Shown here piece after piece: positions 38,299 to 50,200 of a stretch of DNA of 64,000 nucleotides. The position numbers and the translations under genes are program-made. The stretch is taken from positions 14,238,325 to 14,302,324 of the forward strand of contig NC_133971.1 in the NCBI RefSeq assembly GCF_031877795.1, written 5' to 3'. Position 1 is the first letter of the stretch. The number at the start of each line of letters is the position of its first letter. Below the pieces are notes generated by a model. It had not been told where the DNA came from. It ran no database searches and was given only the letters and a program-made list of their open reading frames with translations. Source of the DNA: Strix aluco. Lineage: Eukaryota; Chordata; Aves; Strigiformes; Strigidae.

Positions 38299-40431
38299 GC
38301 CTTGTTGCTACTACTAAGCAGAAATAAGATAAAGGCATTAGACTGTTCTTTTTTGATGATTTTCTCCTATCTTATTGTCATGCTGCTACCTTCCATTTCC
38401 ATGGAAACAAGGCTAGAGAGAGAATTTGTAGCAATGTGCAAGCTATAGTTGAGGATGACACATGTAGATTTTAGCCTCCGGATGTTGGCTGGTAGCTATA
38501 AAAATGAAGGCATAATACAAGAGGAATAATAAGAGGAAAGGAGATGGACAAATGGAAGGAGACCCAGATTTCAAAGCCGATGAGCACTCCTCCTTCATAG
38601 TAAGTGTTATGGACATTTTGTGTTTTCCCTCTGTGGGAAAGTCCTGTGCTTGGACTTGGTCTCCTTTCTATTATTTCTGTTATAATTAGGTAATATTTTG
38701 TTGCCATGGTGCCTGAAGGCCCCAGAAAATCTGAGGCCTTCCTGTGCTAGGACCATGCAAACCTGAAGCAAGAAACATTTCCATAGTGGGAAGGAGAAAA
38801 AATAACAGGAAAGGTGAAATGATTTGGCTGTCATCACACACACAGGATGGTGACAGAGCCAAAAATGGTTCTTTATCCAGAGCTTGTTGCACAAATCTTC
38901 TCTGCTTGCTCACTGCTTGCTGTGCCTGTGCTGAGGGAGACATGCCTTTTCCACCTCTTCCTCCAGTGCTTTCTGTGCTGCTCCTGGACCTGGGATTTCC
39001 TTCCAGAAATTGCTTCTCCTGCCTACACATTCATTTTGAGTTGCTCTTCTAAACCTCGTGTCTATAGCAGTTTACAGACCACTTCTTCCTTAGCTCTTTT
39101 ACTTGTATTACTGCATTCCTTCTCCCAACACTGCTCAGACACAGCACTGTCTCTGCTAAACCCAGTGTGAAAGAGCCATCTTTCCCTCTTCCCAATGTAT
39201 GCTAAACACTCACCTGTCTGCCCAAGCCACCTGTAGTCCTTCAGAGAGAACTTTTGCCTGTGAATTATTTTTTTCTTGGAAGGTCCTGATCAGACTGTTG
39301 CTCCTCTTAAAATTAGGGAAGCATTGTAATAACAGCAATTCTCTAATCTCCAATTCACCATTATGGATATTTCACCTCTGAATTGCTCAGCCTGATAACA
39401 CTCAGGCTGCTCCACCCTTCCACTGAATTTTGTAATCAGTCACCCTCTTTGCTATCAAAGATGCTGCCTGGGTTTTCTTCTTTGCTATCATGTACCCTGG
39501 GTACAGGTCTTCTAAGGACACCACTATTTCTGAATGGAAATTTATGATGGAATTATTACATTTTAATTAATTAATTTTAAATAAGGTCTTCTGTCTAAAA
39601 AATATTCTACTGAATGAACAGATCTTTTACTGTTCACAAGGCAACAGGCACAATTGGCAGATAATGAATACTGAGGAAAGTATTCTGCACTGTTTATACT
39701 GGGTCACTGAGATACCTGACCTTTAACTCACCTGCATTTCAGGAAGCAAAGGAGGACTGAGCTAATGTTTCTGATGATGTGGGAAATGACTACATTTAGG
39801 CCAAGTAGAAGGGAGAGATTGTGTTTTGGAGGCTTTGGTGCCTATGCTAAAGGCTTGATCAGGCTTAAGAGAGATGAGCTGTGAATTATTGCATTACCAC
39901 AGCTGACTAGAGCCTCTGCTACAAAAGCACAGGAACAGTAGGATGAGGGGCATTACTGTGAAGGCCACTCTTCAGTAAAAGGTGTATTAAAGCCTGTGTT
40001 TATGAGGAGAAACACAGACTCATCAACTGCAATCAGTGTGCTTGTTCAGCTTTTCTGTTTGGATACTCTCAAGCCTAAGTAAGATCCAAACCTCATTTAC
40101 CATGTGTGTGTGTTTCCTCCCACCCTTTTTTTTTTTCATTGAACAGTCAGGGTCTATGTATGAATCTTTTCAGTCTAAGAATAGGAAGACCCCAATATCC
40201 ACCCCAAATATCCAGCCAAACCCAAAATCTTGTTGTTGTGTAACTACTTGAATAACTACTTGAACCTTACTCTGGGTGCTCAGGAAGGATTGGTATTCAT
40301 AAAGTTGGGGCAGGCAGCATAAAATCTAATAGCAGATAAGATAAGAACCTGAGAACCTCACACATCAATGCATCACACTAAAGAATTAATTTGGTTTATC
40401 ACAAACAATTCTAGCGTGTTAGATTTTTTCC

Positions 40432-40455
40432 TTTTTTTTTTTTTTTTTTTTTTTT
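40432..40455 (-). repeat. T24 tract (A24 on the - strand) with nearby polyadenylation hexamers
   Basis: On the - strand the sequence reads GATTAAAAAAACCC...CTAAATAAATAGC followed by 24 As. There is therefore an AATAAA four bases before the run and an ATTAAA about 27 bases before it. This resembles the tail of a reverse-transcribed mRNA, but no parent coding sequence was recognised to the right. Confidence 0.5.
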
Positions 40456-41877
40456 GCTATTTATTTAGTGCATCAGGGTTTTTTTAATCATTTGCTGTTC
40501 TTCTTTATATACTTCCCAATGAGAAGAAAAGCAAAGACATTTAGGGCATTTTATACTACAGGGAGAATGAATGAAGGGATGTAAATTCATTTTATAATAT
40601 AGTACTATTCCCTTTGTACCTTAAAACTCAACAGAGTAGCACACCTTTTCTCTCTGTTAATCTCTTCCATCTTCAGTTTACCACAAACTCCTTCATTGCT
40701 TCACAGCTGAACTGTACCTTGTGGGAATGTTGCCCCATCCTTGGAGCACCTAAAAGCTGATAAAGAATTATAGCTAAATACCAAAGAGGACTGCTATCAC
40801 TTGAGTGCAAGCTGTCCCAAAACCATTCCTGCAGAAAAAATCAGGTTTAAACATGAAAAATAAAAATGAAACAGAAGGCGTGGAAAAGATTATCAGATTC
40901 AGACATCCTCCAAATGTTCCTCAAATCCTCCATCACGGATGCATCAAATGCAGGGAGATGTCTGAGTTCTGCCTTCGCAGCAGCTAAATTCCTTCCCACA
41001 TTCCAGACTGTTCCAACCTCTACATCTACTTGTCAGTGCTCATTGCTCACAGTCTCTTCAGAAATTAGCTTTGCACAATGTCAGGGACTGGCAGACACAT
41101 GCGTCAGGCATCCCTGGACTGCAGAAGCCTTTTCCATGTGGAGCCACCACAGCAAAAGCACACAAGGGGATATGTTTCCCCTTCTTCCAGATTTCAGCAC
41201 ATCAACAGAGACAGGCATCAGAGAAGTGCTGAAAGAAATGAGAGTCACCACATGTAAGTCAAACCCATTCCAGACATAGCTAATGAAAAATATCTACAAG
41301 CACCATTACTGACAAAGTTTGTCTACACCACCATGAAGAAGGTGGCTCACTGGTTCTCCTAAACTAGAGCTTAGCATTTCTTAGGAACCCTTTTTGGACC
41401 TGACTGATCTTATAAATTATGCTTGGCTCCAAAGCACTTCTGAGTAATGGGATTATAAAGTAACTAGAGAAATATTTTCTTTCAAAAATTTTGACAACCA
41501 GGCAAGCCCCTGATACTAACTCATGGTATTCCGACATGTTTGGTAACACAGGTTGTCATCTACCTATAGTCTATTAAAAACATGTGTGCTTGCTCATGGG
41601 ATTTGATACTCTCAGTTCAGAAGCTGTTCAAGGCATTGAAAAAGAAACTTTTGAAAAACATTAGTTTTGAGTAACACCAAAATAAGGAAGGGGGTGAAGT
41701 CTGAGAAAAAAACAAATGGAACTAATGAAAAATACCTGAGTAACAAACACTGTGGAAGAGCAAACTACCTCACGATGTACCTCTACAAATGAGGAGTTTG
41801 GTCCTGCAGCATCAGAATAGATTATAATTCAGCAGGTTGTCTGGTTCCTCCAGGCTGTTTTGCCTGAGCTAAAGACT

Positions 41878-41899
41878 GAGCATTAGATGAGCATTAGAT
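41878..41899. repeat. 11-bp perfect tandem duplication
   Basis: GAGCATTAGAT at 41878-41888 is repeated exactly at 41889-41899. Confidence 0.9.
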
Positions 41900-42102
41900 T
41901 CAGCTGAAATGCTGTGTGTGCTAAGTGCTTAGCTTCTAATGGCAACACTGAAATGCATTTAACACCGCACATCTGGAAGCAGGCAAACTGAAGCAATCCT
42001 ATGGCAACATAGAAGACATTTACTCCACTTGTGCCAACTGTTCTTCACAGCCTCACCGTGCAGCAGATGTGCCACAGGGTGACAAAGCAAAAGGTTCAGG
42101 GA

Positions 42103-42154
42103 AATGTAGATGACTTAATCCTTTTGCATATGCCTAATGTAGATGACTTCATCC
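42103..42154. repeat. 19-bp direct repeat, 33-bp spacing
   Basis: AATGTAGATGACTTAATCC at 42103-42121 recurs at 42136-42154 with one mismatch (A to C). Confidence 0.88.
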
Positions 42155-44335
42155 CCTAAAATAACTGAACTCATGAGAAAATTTTAGCAAGTAAAGAAGG
42201 CTCCTATATGCAGTGATTACAACACAAATGCATTGTATTTGACAGATGAGTTATTTCTTTTGTGCTTCCTTAAAATCTTTTCTCTTATAGTCCCAAGACT
42301 AGAAGAACATACAGGAAGTTGTAAGAGGGAAGAAAACCCCTCCTCCAGTAAAGTTATACTTTCTTGGGATGATTTTCCACCAGTTATGCCAATGACACAA
42401 AGATATAGCATCGCACTCTTTTTACTAGCTTGGAACCTTGACCAAGTTTCTTTTTCTTACACTGCAGAAATCACCATGGCTCATGTGTGCACGTGTGAAT
42501 AAAAGGCATTATTTGCAATCGAGCCATGTCCAAATGTTTTCTTTCTTAGTACTCTCAATGAGAAATGAAAGAAAACACAAAGAGGAGAGCATGTTCCAGA
42601 AACGGACGTGCCATTACTGTTACTTTCCATGTCAGTGGATCCTCAAACTACAACCTCTCATAACTAAACTAACCTTGATGACTCTTGCTATGGCCTCTTC
42701 TGCAGGGTGAGTCTATCCTCTGGACAGCTTATACACCCTGGAAATGAACATCCCTTCTTTGTGGTGGAAGGAGGGGAAACAGTGATTGTCTCATGACCCT
42801 CTCATTCCTTGCCTACTTATGATCTGAATAGCTAAGTCTGTAGGGAAATTTTTATGGCGTCCAGGGAGCAGCCAGGCAGAGTTATATGCATAGAGCCAGA
42901 AAGACCTGCTTGCAGCTCCCAAGACTGTAATCCATAATCTGTTCCTGCTGAGTACAAGATAACTGTCCTAATTTTCTTCTCTTAGGAGTCCAGAAGCTGC
43001 TATGAGTTTCAAAGACTGGAGTTTCTGAACCAGAAATGGCACTACTCTCTTGGAAATAATAGAGAAAGGGAAGAAAAACAAGAATGGGAAAGAAAGAGAA
43101 ACCCCAAAGACAAAATAAAAGGCAGTTTAAAAGTTCCAAAGCCATCTTTCTTTGGTGTGAAAATAAGGTATCTATCACCACCCAGATATGAATAATTTAG
43201 CACAGTTCTGGCCAGCTCATCAAAGGAAAACACCAGTGTCCCTGCAGCATTCCCTGTCTCTTCTCTGCGAAGTGATGCTTTCCTCTGGAAAACACTCTGG
43301 TTCCCTGATGCCATTCCGTACACCAATACCTCCCTGAAGACTGGACTGCCTCTGTCACCTCCATAGCCCCCTTGACCCAACATACTTACTCCTAATTCTT
43401 ACAGTGCAGCTGGCAACAGAATTAGAAAAAAGTTAGATCCAGGAAATTATAGGCCACATTGGCCCAGAAAATAACCAGGAGACTACTATGAATTCCTCAC
43501 CATCCTGAGTTTGAATCATTCCCATTTTCTGTCACACACATATCTCTGGTAATATTTTGGGGTTTTTTTTAATGGAATGAATCATCTGAAATGTTTCCTA
43601 CAGTAATTTCCTAGTTTAAATATTTTAAAACCGATTAAACTTCTTTCTACTTGAAGAACTGGATCCCTTGCATTATTAATAAGTTTCCTTGCTCTACTCA
43701 TTTCTTTTTATTTCCTTATTTAGGTCATGGGTTTGGGATTTTTTTCTGTACTTCTCTCCACCTTCTTTGTTTTAAATCTGACTCAAATTGAGCACTTAAG
43801 AAAGATGATACTGTATTCTGTGCAGTCTTCCTCAAAATCATCAAACAACTTGGTTAGTCAAATCTTGGTCTTTGTCAGGTGTTAGCACACTATTGTGCTG
43901 AATTAAGGCAGCATATGGAAGCATATATACAGGGAGTAAAGTTTGACCACTGAATTTATTCTCTAAGACCCCTCATAAAACCATTTATCTAAAATAGCAA
44001 ATCTATCTACAGAGCCTGTGGGAGAAGTCCTTAGAGTAAGAAGAGGGAGAAAACAGCATGATTTCAGAAAGGCACAGAGGATCGCAGTGCTAATGCCAGC
44101 ATCAAGAAGAACAGAGACTGGAACAATCATTTCATGATAGTTCACATTTTATTAACCTCTTAAAATGGTGTCCTTAATGGTTACAAACACCATGAACAAT
44201 GGCCTTACAATCTTCCTTGTGGTGGAGCAATTACAACCTACTATTGAAAAAGCTGTCTGTTTTCTTCATCCCAAGGAACTACCATCTGATGGTTCAAGGC
44301 AGGAAGATGAATCAGATGTTCCTGAGGTCTGTTTC

Positions 44336-44465
44336 TGACTTTGCATGACTGTGGGAAAATCATCTGATCTCTCTGAGATGCAATTTTCTCATCCATGGAA
44401 ATAGAATTCCTGTTCATGTGGAGAGACACTGCTGATGCAAATTTTGCAAAGTGCATTGTAAGCAG
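44336..44465 (+). mobile_element. MIR-like SINE relic
   Basis: GACTGTGGGAAAATCATCTG, then ATCTCTCTGAGATGCAATTT and TCTCATCCATGGAAAT follow the MIR core 'cttgggcaagtcacttaa-cctctctgtgcctcagtttcctcatctgtaaaat'. GCAAATTTTGCAAAGTGCAT fits the later part. The copy is highly diverged and its limits are approximate. Confidence 0.6.
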
Positions 44466-46143
44466 CAGAACAGGGAGCTGCATTGCATGAATGTGAAGAG
44501 TCATTCTGTACAACTGCAAGTACCTTACCACTAACCAGCCACGTTTGCCAAGTCCTCCAGTCTATGACCCCAAACCTTTGGTGTCCATAAATGCTTTCCA
44601 TAGCCTTACAAGCATGGGGCATGCTTCTGGAGCTATTAGAGACAAACTCAACTTCAATTGCATGTCCCAGATCCATCTTTTGATCTTTTCACTTGAGGAC
44701 TTTGTCTTAGGAAAGGGCATAATGTTCAGTTCTTTTGGGTTGTGTATGCTGTAACCTAGAAGGACACACTAACCTCCAAACCCCACCTTTTAGCAGCAGA
44801 ACTGTAAAAACGTGTGGCTCTCACTTCAGAAATGGCTACGGAGTTAAAATCTGGGCCTGGATGCTAGGAGGCTATTTTTGTCACAGGCAATTATATTTGC
44901 AGTTGTGCGTGGTCATGAAGACAAATCAGTTTATGCCTTGTGGCAAAGGAGAAAGCTTGTGGGACTCAGTTTCAAAAGACTCCTCAATGAATCAGTCACC
45001 TTCAGGGGCAATGCTGGCAGCTGCTGGCAGTGCATACTAGTAGCTGGGTAGGAAAGGATGTCTGTCTTTGACATACAAAATGAAGGCAGTCAGTTTGGTG
45101 TAAAATAAGCACGGGAGAGATTAGCATCATTTACTGTTTGTGTACTGAGGGCCTGCCTTAGCATATTCTCTTGATTAAAGAGAATAGCTCCTCAAACTGA
45201 TGAAGATTTATCAAGTCCTGCAAATAATCACTCTAAGGCCTTCACCATGGGAAGATACACATCCAGGGAAAGATGCACCAGACTGCCCTTCCTGCTCCTC
45301 TATGTGTGTCTGGCTCACGTAGCTACAAGTAGGGGATCATTGCCATTTTTTATTCAGCTGTTTTCCCCCATCAGCACTGTAGCTTGCATCTAGCTTCATG
45401 TCCTATGTCTTCTAACTACTGACCACAATTGACAATTTTAACTGTTATTGCTAGGACCTCTTGAATCTGAAATAGCAATCCTGAAGAGGAAAGCAACCAC
45501 AAAAGAGCAGATGAAAGTTTTCATGCAGAAAGGAAATGAGTAATTGCTCTTGCATAAAAACAAAGCAAGCTATAAATCATACTTACAAAACAAAAGAAGG
45601 AAATTGCAAAACAAAAAATACCCCCTGAAACAAACATCTTGTGATCACCTGGAAGTACTGCCAACTCAAAGAACACCTCAAACACAGCTCTTTACCTCAT
45701 CACCAATGGTTGTCTAGTAGAAGACACAAATCAGAGGCAAGTCAACCTGCCCACAGAAACTCAGACAATAGCAAAGAAAACAAGAGTTGCAGAGCCACTT
45801 CAATCTTGAGAAGTTGCATCCTTCCTCCATGTGCTGCAAGGTCAAGAAGAAATTCATTACCTTTTACTGGCTTACCCAGGTAAGGGTAAGTCCTAAAGGG
45901 TCACTGCTGTTTTTCCACAGGTTATTCTGGTCACCCATGAAGTGGATAACATGTATTATATACTCTCTAGTATATATTTTATAGCTCTATATAACATGCA
46001 TGCATATAACAAATGTATAGCAACATATAACTTCAGATGGGTTCATCTGAAATGTGACATCTTTGTGAAAATATGTTGAGGAGGGGGTGACAGTGTACCA
46101 AGGCACCAAATACCAGGAAACATTTCTCACACACTTCTGCAGA
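44466..46143. other. intergenic, no gene seen
   Basis: No gene was recognised. The end is AT-rich (45940-46020, TATA and CATGCATGCATATA motifs). It contains a small perfect hairpin at 46032-46051, TTCAGATG-GGTT-CATCTGAA. Confidence 0.6.
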
Positions 46144-46441
46144 GGCTGTCAATCAACACCCCCAGGTCCCTCTCTGACTGGCAGCTCTCCAGCCACTCCT
46201 CCCCAAGCCTGTAGCGCTGCTGGGGGTTGTTGTGGCCCAAGTGCAGCACCCAGCATTTGGCCTTATTGAAACTCCTACAGTTGGCCTCAGCCCATCGCTC
46301 CAGCCTGTCCAGATCTCTCTGCAGAGCCTCCCTACCCTCGAGCAGATCAACACTCCCACCCAACTTGGTGTCATCTGCAAACTTACTGAGGGTGCACTCG
46401 ATCCCCTCGTCTAGATCATCAATAAAGATGTTAAACAGGAG
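46144..46441 (-). mobile_element. CR1 LINE internal fragment A (298 bp)
   Basis: On the - strand this encodes an internal piece of CR1 reverse transcriptase. It covers IDDLDEGIE, the FADDTKLGG catalytic box and [20 protein letters not shown] through DLGVLIDS. It aligns base for base in length with 24825-25122 of the larger CR1 copy (298 bp in both). It lacks the CR1 3' end, which is unusual because CR1 insertions normally keep it. Unlike the larger copy it has no stop after FADDTK. Confidence 0.93.
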
Positions 46442-46778
46442 TTTTTATTAATTTGAATAAAAGATATTTTTTACTTTCCAGTTTATTGATCAGCTGTGTA
46501 CAGTTCTTAGCTTGAAATAAAAAGATGTTTAATGAAAGCTGTGCTGCCTCCTCCCACATAGAGAGGGATGGAGTCTGTAATTGCACATGACACTATATGC
46601 TTCTGCTATTCCTCCGTGACCACAGAGGTAAATCTAAACAGATACAGATAATTATAACAATGCAGCCTATCCATACTAAATGTTATTCAAGCAAACCAGT
46701 CTCTATCTATGGGCTTCTCCTTCTCACCAGCCCTTCTGGAGAGGCAGTTTTGGACAATATAACTATGCTCTTCTGCTT
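46442..46778. other. 337-bp non-CR1 spacer between two CR1 fragments
   Basis: AT-rich sequence with two AATAAA-like motifs (GAATAAAAG near 46457 and GAAATAAAAAG near 46516). I do not recognise a repeat or gene in it. Confidence 0.6.
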
Positions 46779-47270
46779 CACAGAATCATCTAGGTTGGAA
46801 AAGACCTTGAAGATCATCTAGTCCAACCATTAACCTAACATTGACGGTTCCCAACTACGCCATATCCCCCAGCGCTATGTCAACCCGACTCTTAAACACC
46901 TCCAGGGATGGGGACTCCACCACCTCCCTGGGCAGCCCATTCCAACGCCTAACAACCCGTTCTGTAAAGAAATGCTTCCTAATATCCAGTCTAAACCTTC
47001 CTTGGCGCAGCTTGAGGCCATTCCCTCTTGTTCTATCACTTGTTACTTGGTTAAAGAGACTCATCCCCAGTTCTCTGCAATCTCCTTTCAGGTAGTTGTA
47101 GAGGGTGATGAGGTCTCCCCTCAGCCTCCTCTTCTCCAGACTAAACAACCCCACTTCCCTCAGCCGCTCCTCATAGGACATGTGCTCCAGACCCTTCACC
47201 AGCTTCGTTGCCCTTCTCTGGACACGCTCAAGTAATGCAATGTCCTTTTTGTAGTGAGGGGCCCAAAACT
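46779..47270 (-). mobile_element. CR1 LINE 3'-end fragment B (492 bp)
   Basis: The left edge TTCACAGAATCATCTAGG is the CR1 3' terminus in reverse. The - strand frame is open for 139 codons from [20 protein letters not shown] through [20 protein letters not shown] to [16 protein letters not shown] and DIALGDM, the ORF2 C-terminus. Similarity ends at GGGGCCCAAAACT. It is better preserved than the 24.2-kb copy, hence probably younger. Confidence 0.95.
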
Positions 47271-50200
47271 TCATGCTTCATCTGGAAATGATAGGTAGCT
47301 AAAATGGATTGTCTCTTTACCATTAGGTTCATGGGAATTTTTCTTCCACAGATGGGTCATTACATAATGGCTTTACTGCAGAGTAATATATGATTACTAT
47401 TCTTGAGACACTAAAAAAAAAAAAATCAGATAATACTGCATAGTCCTAAGCAGTTATCAGGCTTTGCTTCAATATGTTGGAAATCCTTTGCATAGCAGCA
47501 CCCTAGGACACATGTAAATATAATTTAGATTGTACCTGACATCAAAAATGGTAAAAGAAATCTGCTCACAAGGGTAGCGAATCACAGGGGATTTACAAGA
47601 AAAGCTATATACAATTTCTTAGGAGGAAATTATTTTCCTCCTCTCTTAAATGAGCACAGAAAGATCCCAGATGCAAGCAGATCCATCTAGGTGAGACGAT
47701 ATAGGCTGTAGGAAGGCTTCCTAGACATCTGGAAAGGAAGGATGCTTGGGAGAGTGCTAGCTTTAGTAGGGCCATGACAGGAGGGCACTGGAGGACCTCA
47801 GTAGCTCTGGGAAAAGCAGAGGTGGCATGTTAGGGCGGGAAAAGCAGCTGAGCAGGGCAGCAGGGCAGCATCAGACTCCCCTCTGAGGCTCTGCTCCCTC
47901 CTGCACCCCACAGGACTGAGAATGTTCCATCAGGATTCACACCCAGAATAGGAGCAGGGGCCCACATACTTATAAACAGGTTGTTACCAATACTGCAGCA
48001 AACACTGTGCCTCAGTAACGTGGTGCACACATAAAGAATGTGGAGACAGAGAGAAGGCTTCTGCGTTACCACTCTTCATTTCATGAGTCTAAAATTTAGA
48101 TCCTCAGGCAAGAACTGTGGTTGCTGAGAGGTGGTGGAGAGCTTCTCCAGGCCACAGCTGTAATGCAATTAGAAAATGGTACCTTTAGCTGTGCCCAAAT
48201 CCAAAGCTAATGTAATCACCAGTGTTGCGTTTTTAACATGAGGCTGTATTTGACCTTGTAGTCTGCTACCGTCCCTTACTTGTTTAATGTCAGAGCGTGC
48301 TTGGAGCTGTACAACTGGAAAAATAAACATAATCCCTGTACTGATGATCTTACGTTCACAGTAATGCTTTACGGTACTGTAAGGACCTCTACAAAAGGTT
48401 TACTGCCTTAGAACGCATGTAGGAAGAACTAATTTACCCAGGAGCTTTTGCATGAAGGCTGCAATAAGACCACAAGACAGTCTCAGTTATCACCCTGAGT
48501 TGTCACTTTTTGTGAGTCTGAAAAACATTCACTTTTTCAGCTGAAAATGTTCATCTTTGCTTTCTGGCCAGAAATAAATTATTTTAGTGAGCTTTATCCC
48601 TTTAATTGTTATTGAGTTATGGCAGAGTATAGAAAATATATATTTTCTTGTGTTGTAAAATAAACTCTTGCAATGTTGTTGGGGTTTGTTTTAAGCTAAA
48701 CAGCAAAGAACAGCTGAGCTCTAAGAAACAAAATCTGGCAAGGCCCCAGTTCAGCTCAGAATTGATCCTTCTGCCACTCCTTGCTCAGGAAAATAATTTA
48801 GCATGGACAGCAAGTTGAGTATGTGCTCACATCCCCTTCAGGTCAGTGCTGATGTTACAGTTAAGTATGTGATGAAGCGTTGTGTGGGATAGGGATGGTT
48901 TACTGAATTGTGACCCAGCTATATTTCTTGTCTGGAAAATAAAATGTCTAAGCAGGAGCTGAAGAAAAGCATTTCAAAACTAGGTTCTCAGAACACAGAA
49001 GAGACAGGCTAAATCTTCAGCAGCACACTTAAACACGGAGTGTCATACCCCCATATCCAGGATAGTGACAGCAAAACTTACCCCAGGTTCTTGCTGTGGC
49101 TCAGCAAGTCCTGGAGCTGCAGAATTTGGGAGAGGAAGAGGGAACATGGCTCCATTGTTTGTGGGATGCTGGCCCAGCACTGCCCACAAAACATTTCAAG
49201 AATCCATGTGGGCCGGGACAGACAGAGGATATTATTGCAGTCTTCCTCACCCCATTCTGCTGGCCAGTGTTTGTGACAGGCCAGGGAGCCACTGAGCTGC
49301 TCTGCAAGAACATTTTTACTCCAGGACCCTGCATCTGCCCTGCAACCAGTTTAACTGCATCAGCTCCATGCTACTGAGAAATCACAATTCTAAATTACCA
49401 AAATGAAAATTCAACCTTCACTGTGCAAATGTAACACTTCTGCTGCTATTATGCCCCTTATATCTATTTCCTTTTTATCAATTAGTACCAATAAATTACA
49501 ACATTGAGCTAATGTCTCTCTCTTAGTTACATTTTTAAAATAGACCACATTGATATACTATATAGAAACACCAAAATATCTAGTATTCTATATTTGATTT
49601 TCTTCATAGAAGAAGACTCTTGAAGGCTTGCAGGTCCTCTACTGGCAGGGTCTGTTTTGCCAGGCAAGCAATCTGTTTCAGGCTTGCTTCACTCCTGTAC
49701 AAGGACTTGGAAATATTTTTATCCATCTAATGTGAATTTCCAAATCATAGTGTTTTCTCTCAGTCTATGAAATTCTACTTTCAGGATGGTGCGCTGCATT
49801 CAGAGACCACAAGTCATGGTGAACATTGGACTTGATGTGAACTCGTTAACTAATGTGACCTAAGCAGAGGCAGCATCAGGTTGCCTTGTGAGCCAGCAGC
49901 AGGAGGTCACATTATGAAGTCTTCAGAGCCCAAAAGCAATGTGAGCAAAACTTTCCTGTAAAATGGAGACACATTAACTTGAGGTTCAGAGTACAGAGCA
50001 GCCGTATGAATGGAAACCATCTGATTAGGGATTGCAAAAAAAGAGGTTAATATTTAGCCAGCTTATCTGCTGACAAAACATTGCCAAAGATCTTCCTTAG
50101 GTTCTGATTTCTAAATGGTACGTAGCATGAGTTGGGTATCACAGGGCAATTTGAGCTGGGTCTTTCTGAGCTGAGCAAGAGCGTAACAGATACACTGACA

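Larger units (their letters stand above)
38299..44335. other. intergenic, no gene seen
   Basis: Six kilobases without a recognisable gene. ORFs of up to 137 codons (40866-41279) and several overlapping ones at 38607-39170 have no motif. The stretch contains a T24 tract (40432-40455) and two short duplications (41878-41899, 42103-42154), listed separately. Confidence 0.65.

Noticed and set aside
40866-41279. 137-codon + strand ORF
   Set aside because: No domain or splice context; its neighbours in other frames are similarly open.
46855-47274. 139-codon - strand ORF as a gene
   Set aside because: It is the C-terminal part of CR1 ORF2, ending in [16 protein letters not shown] and joined to the CR1 3' end.
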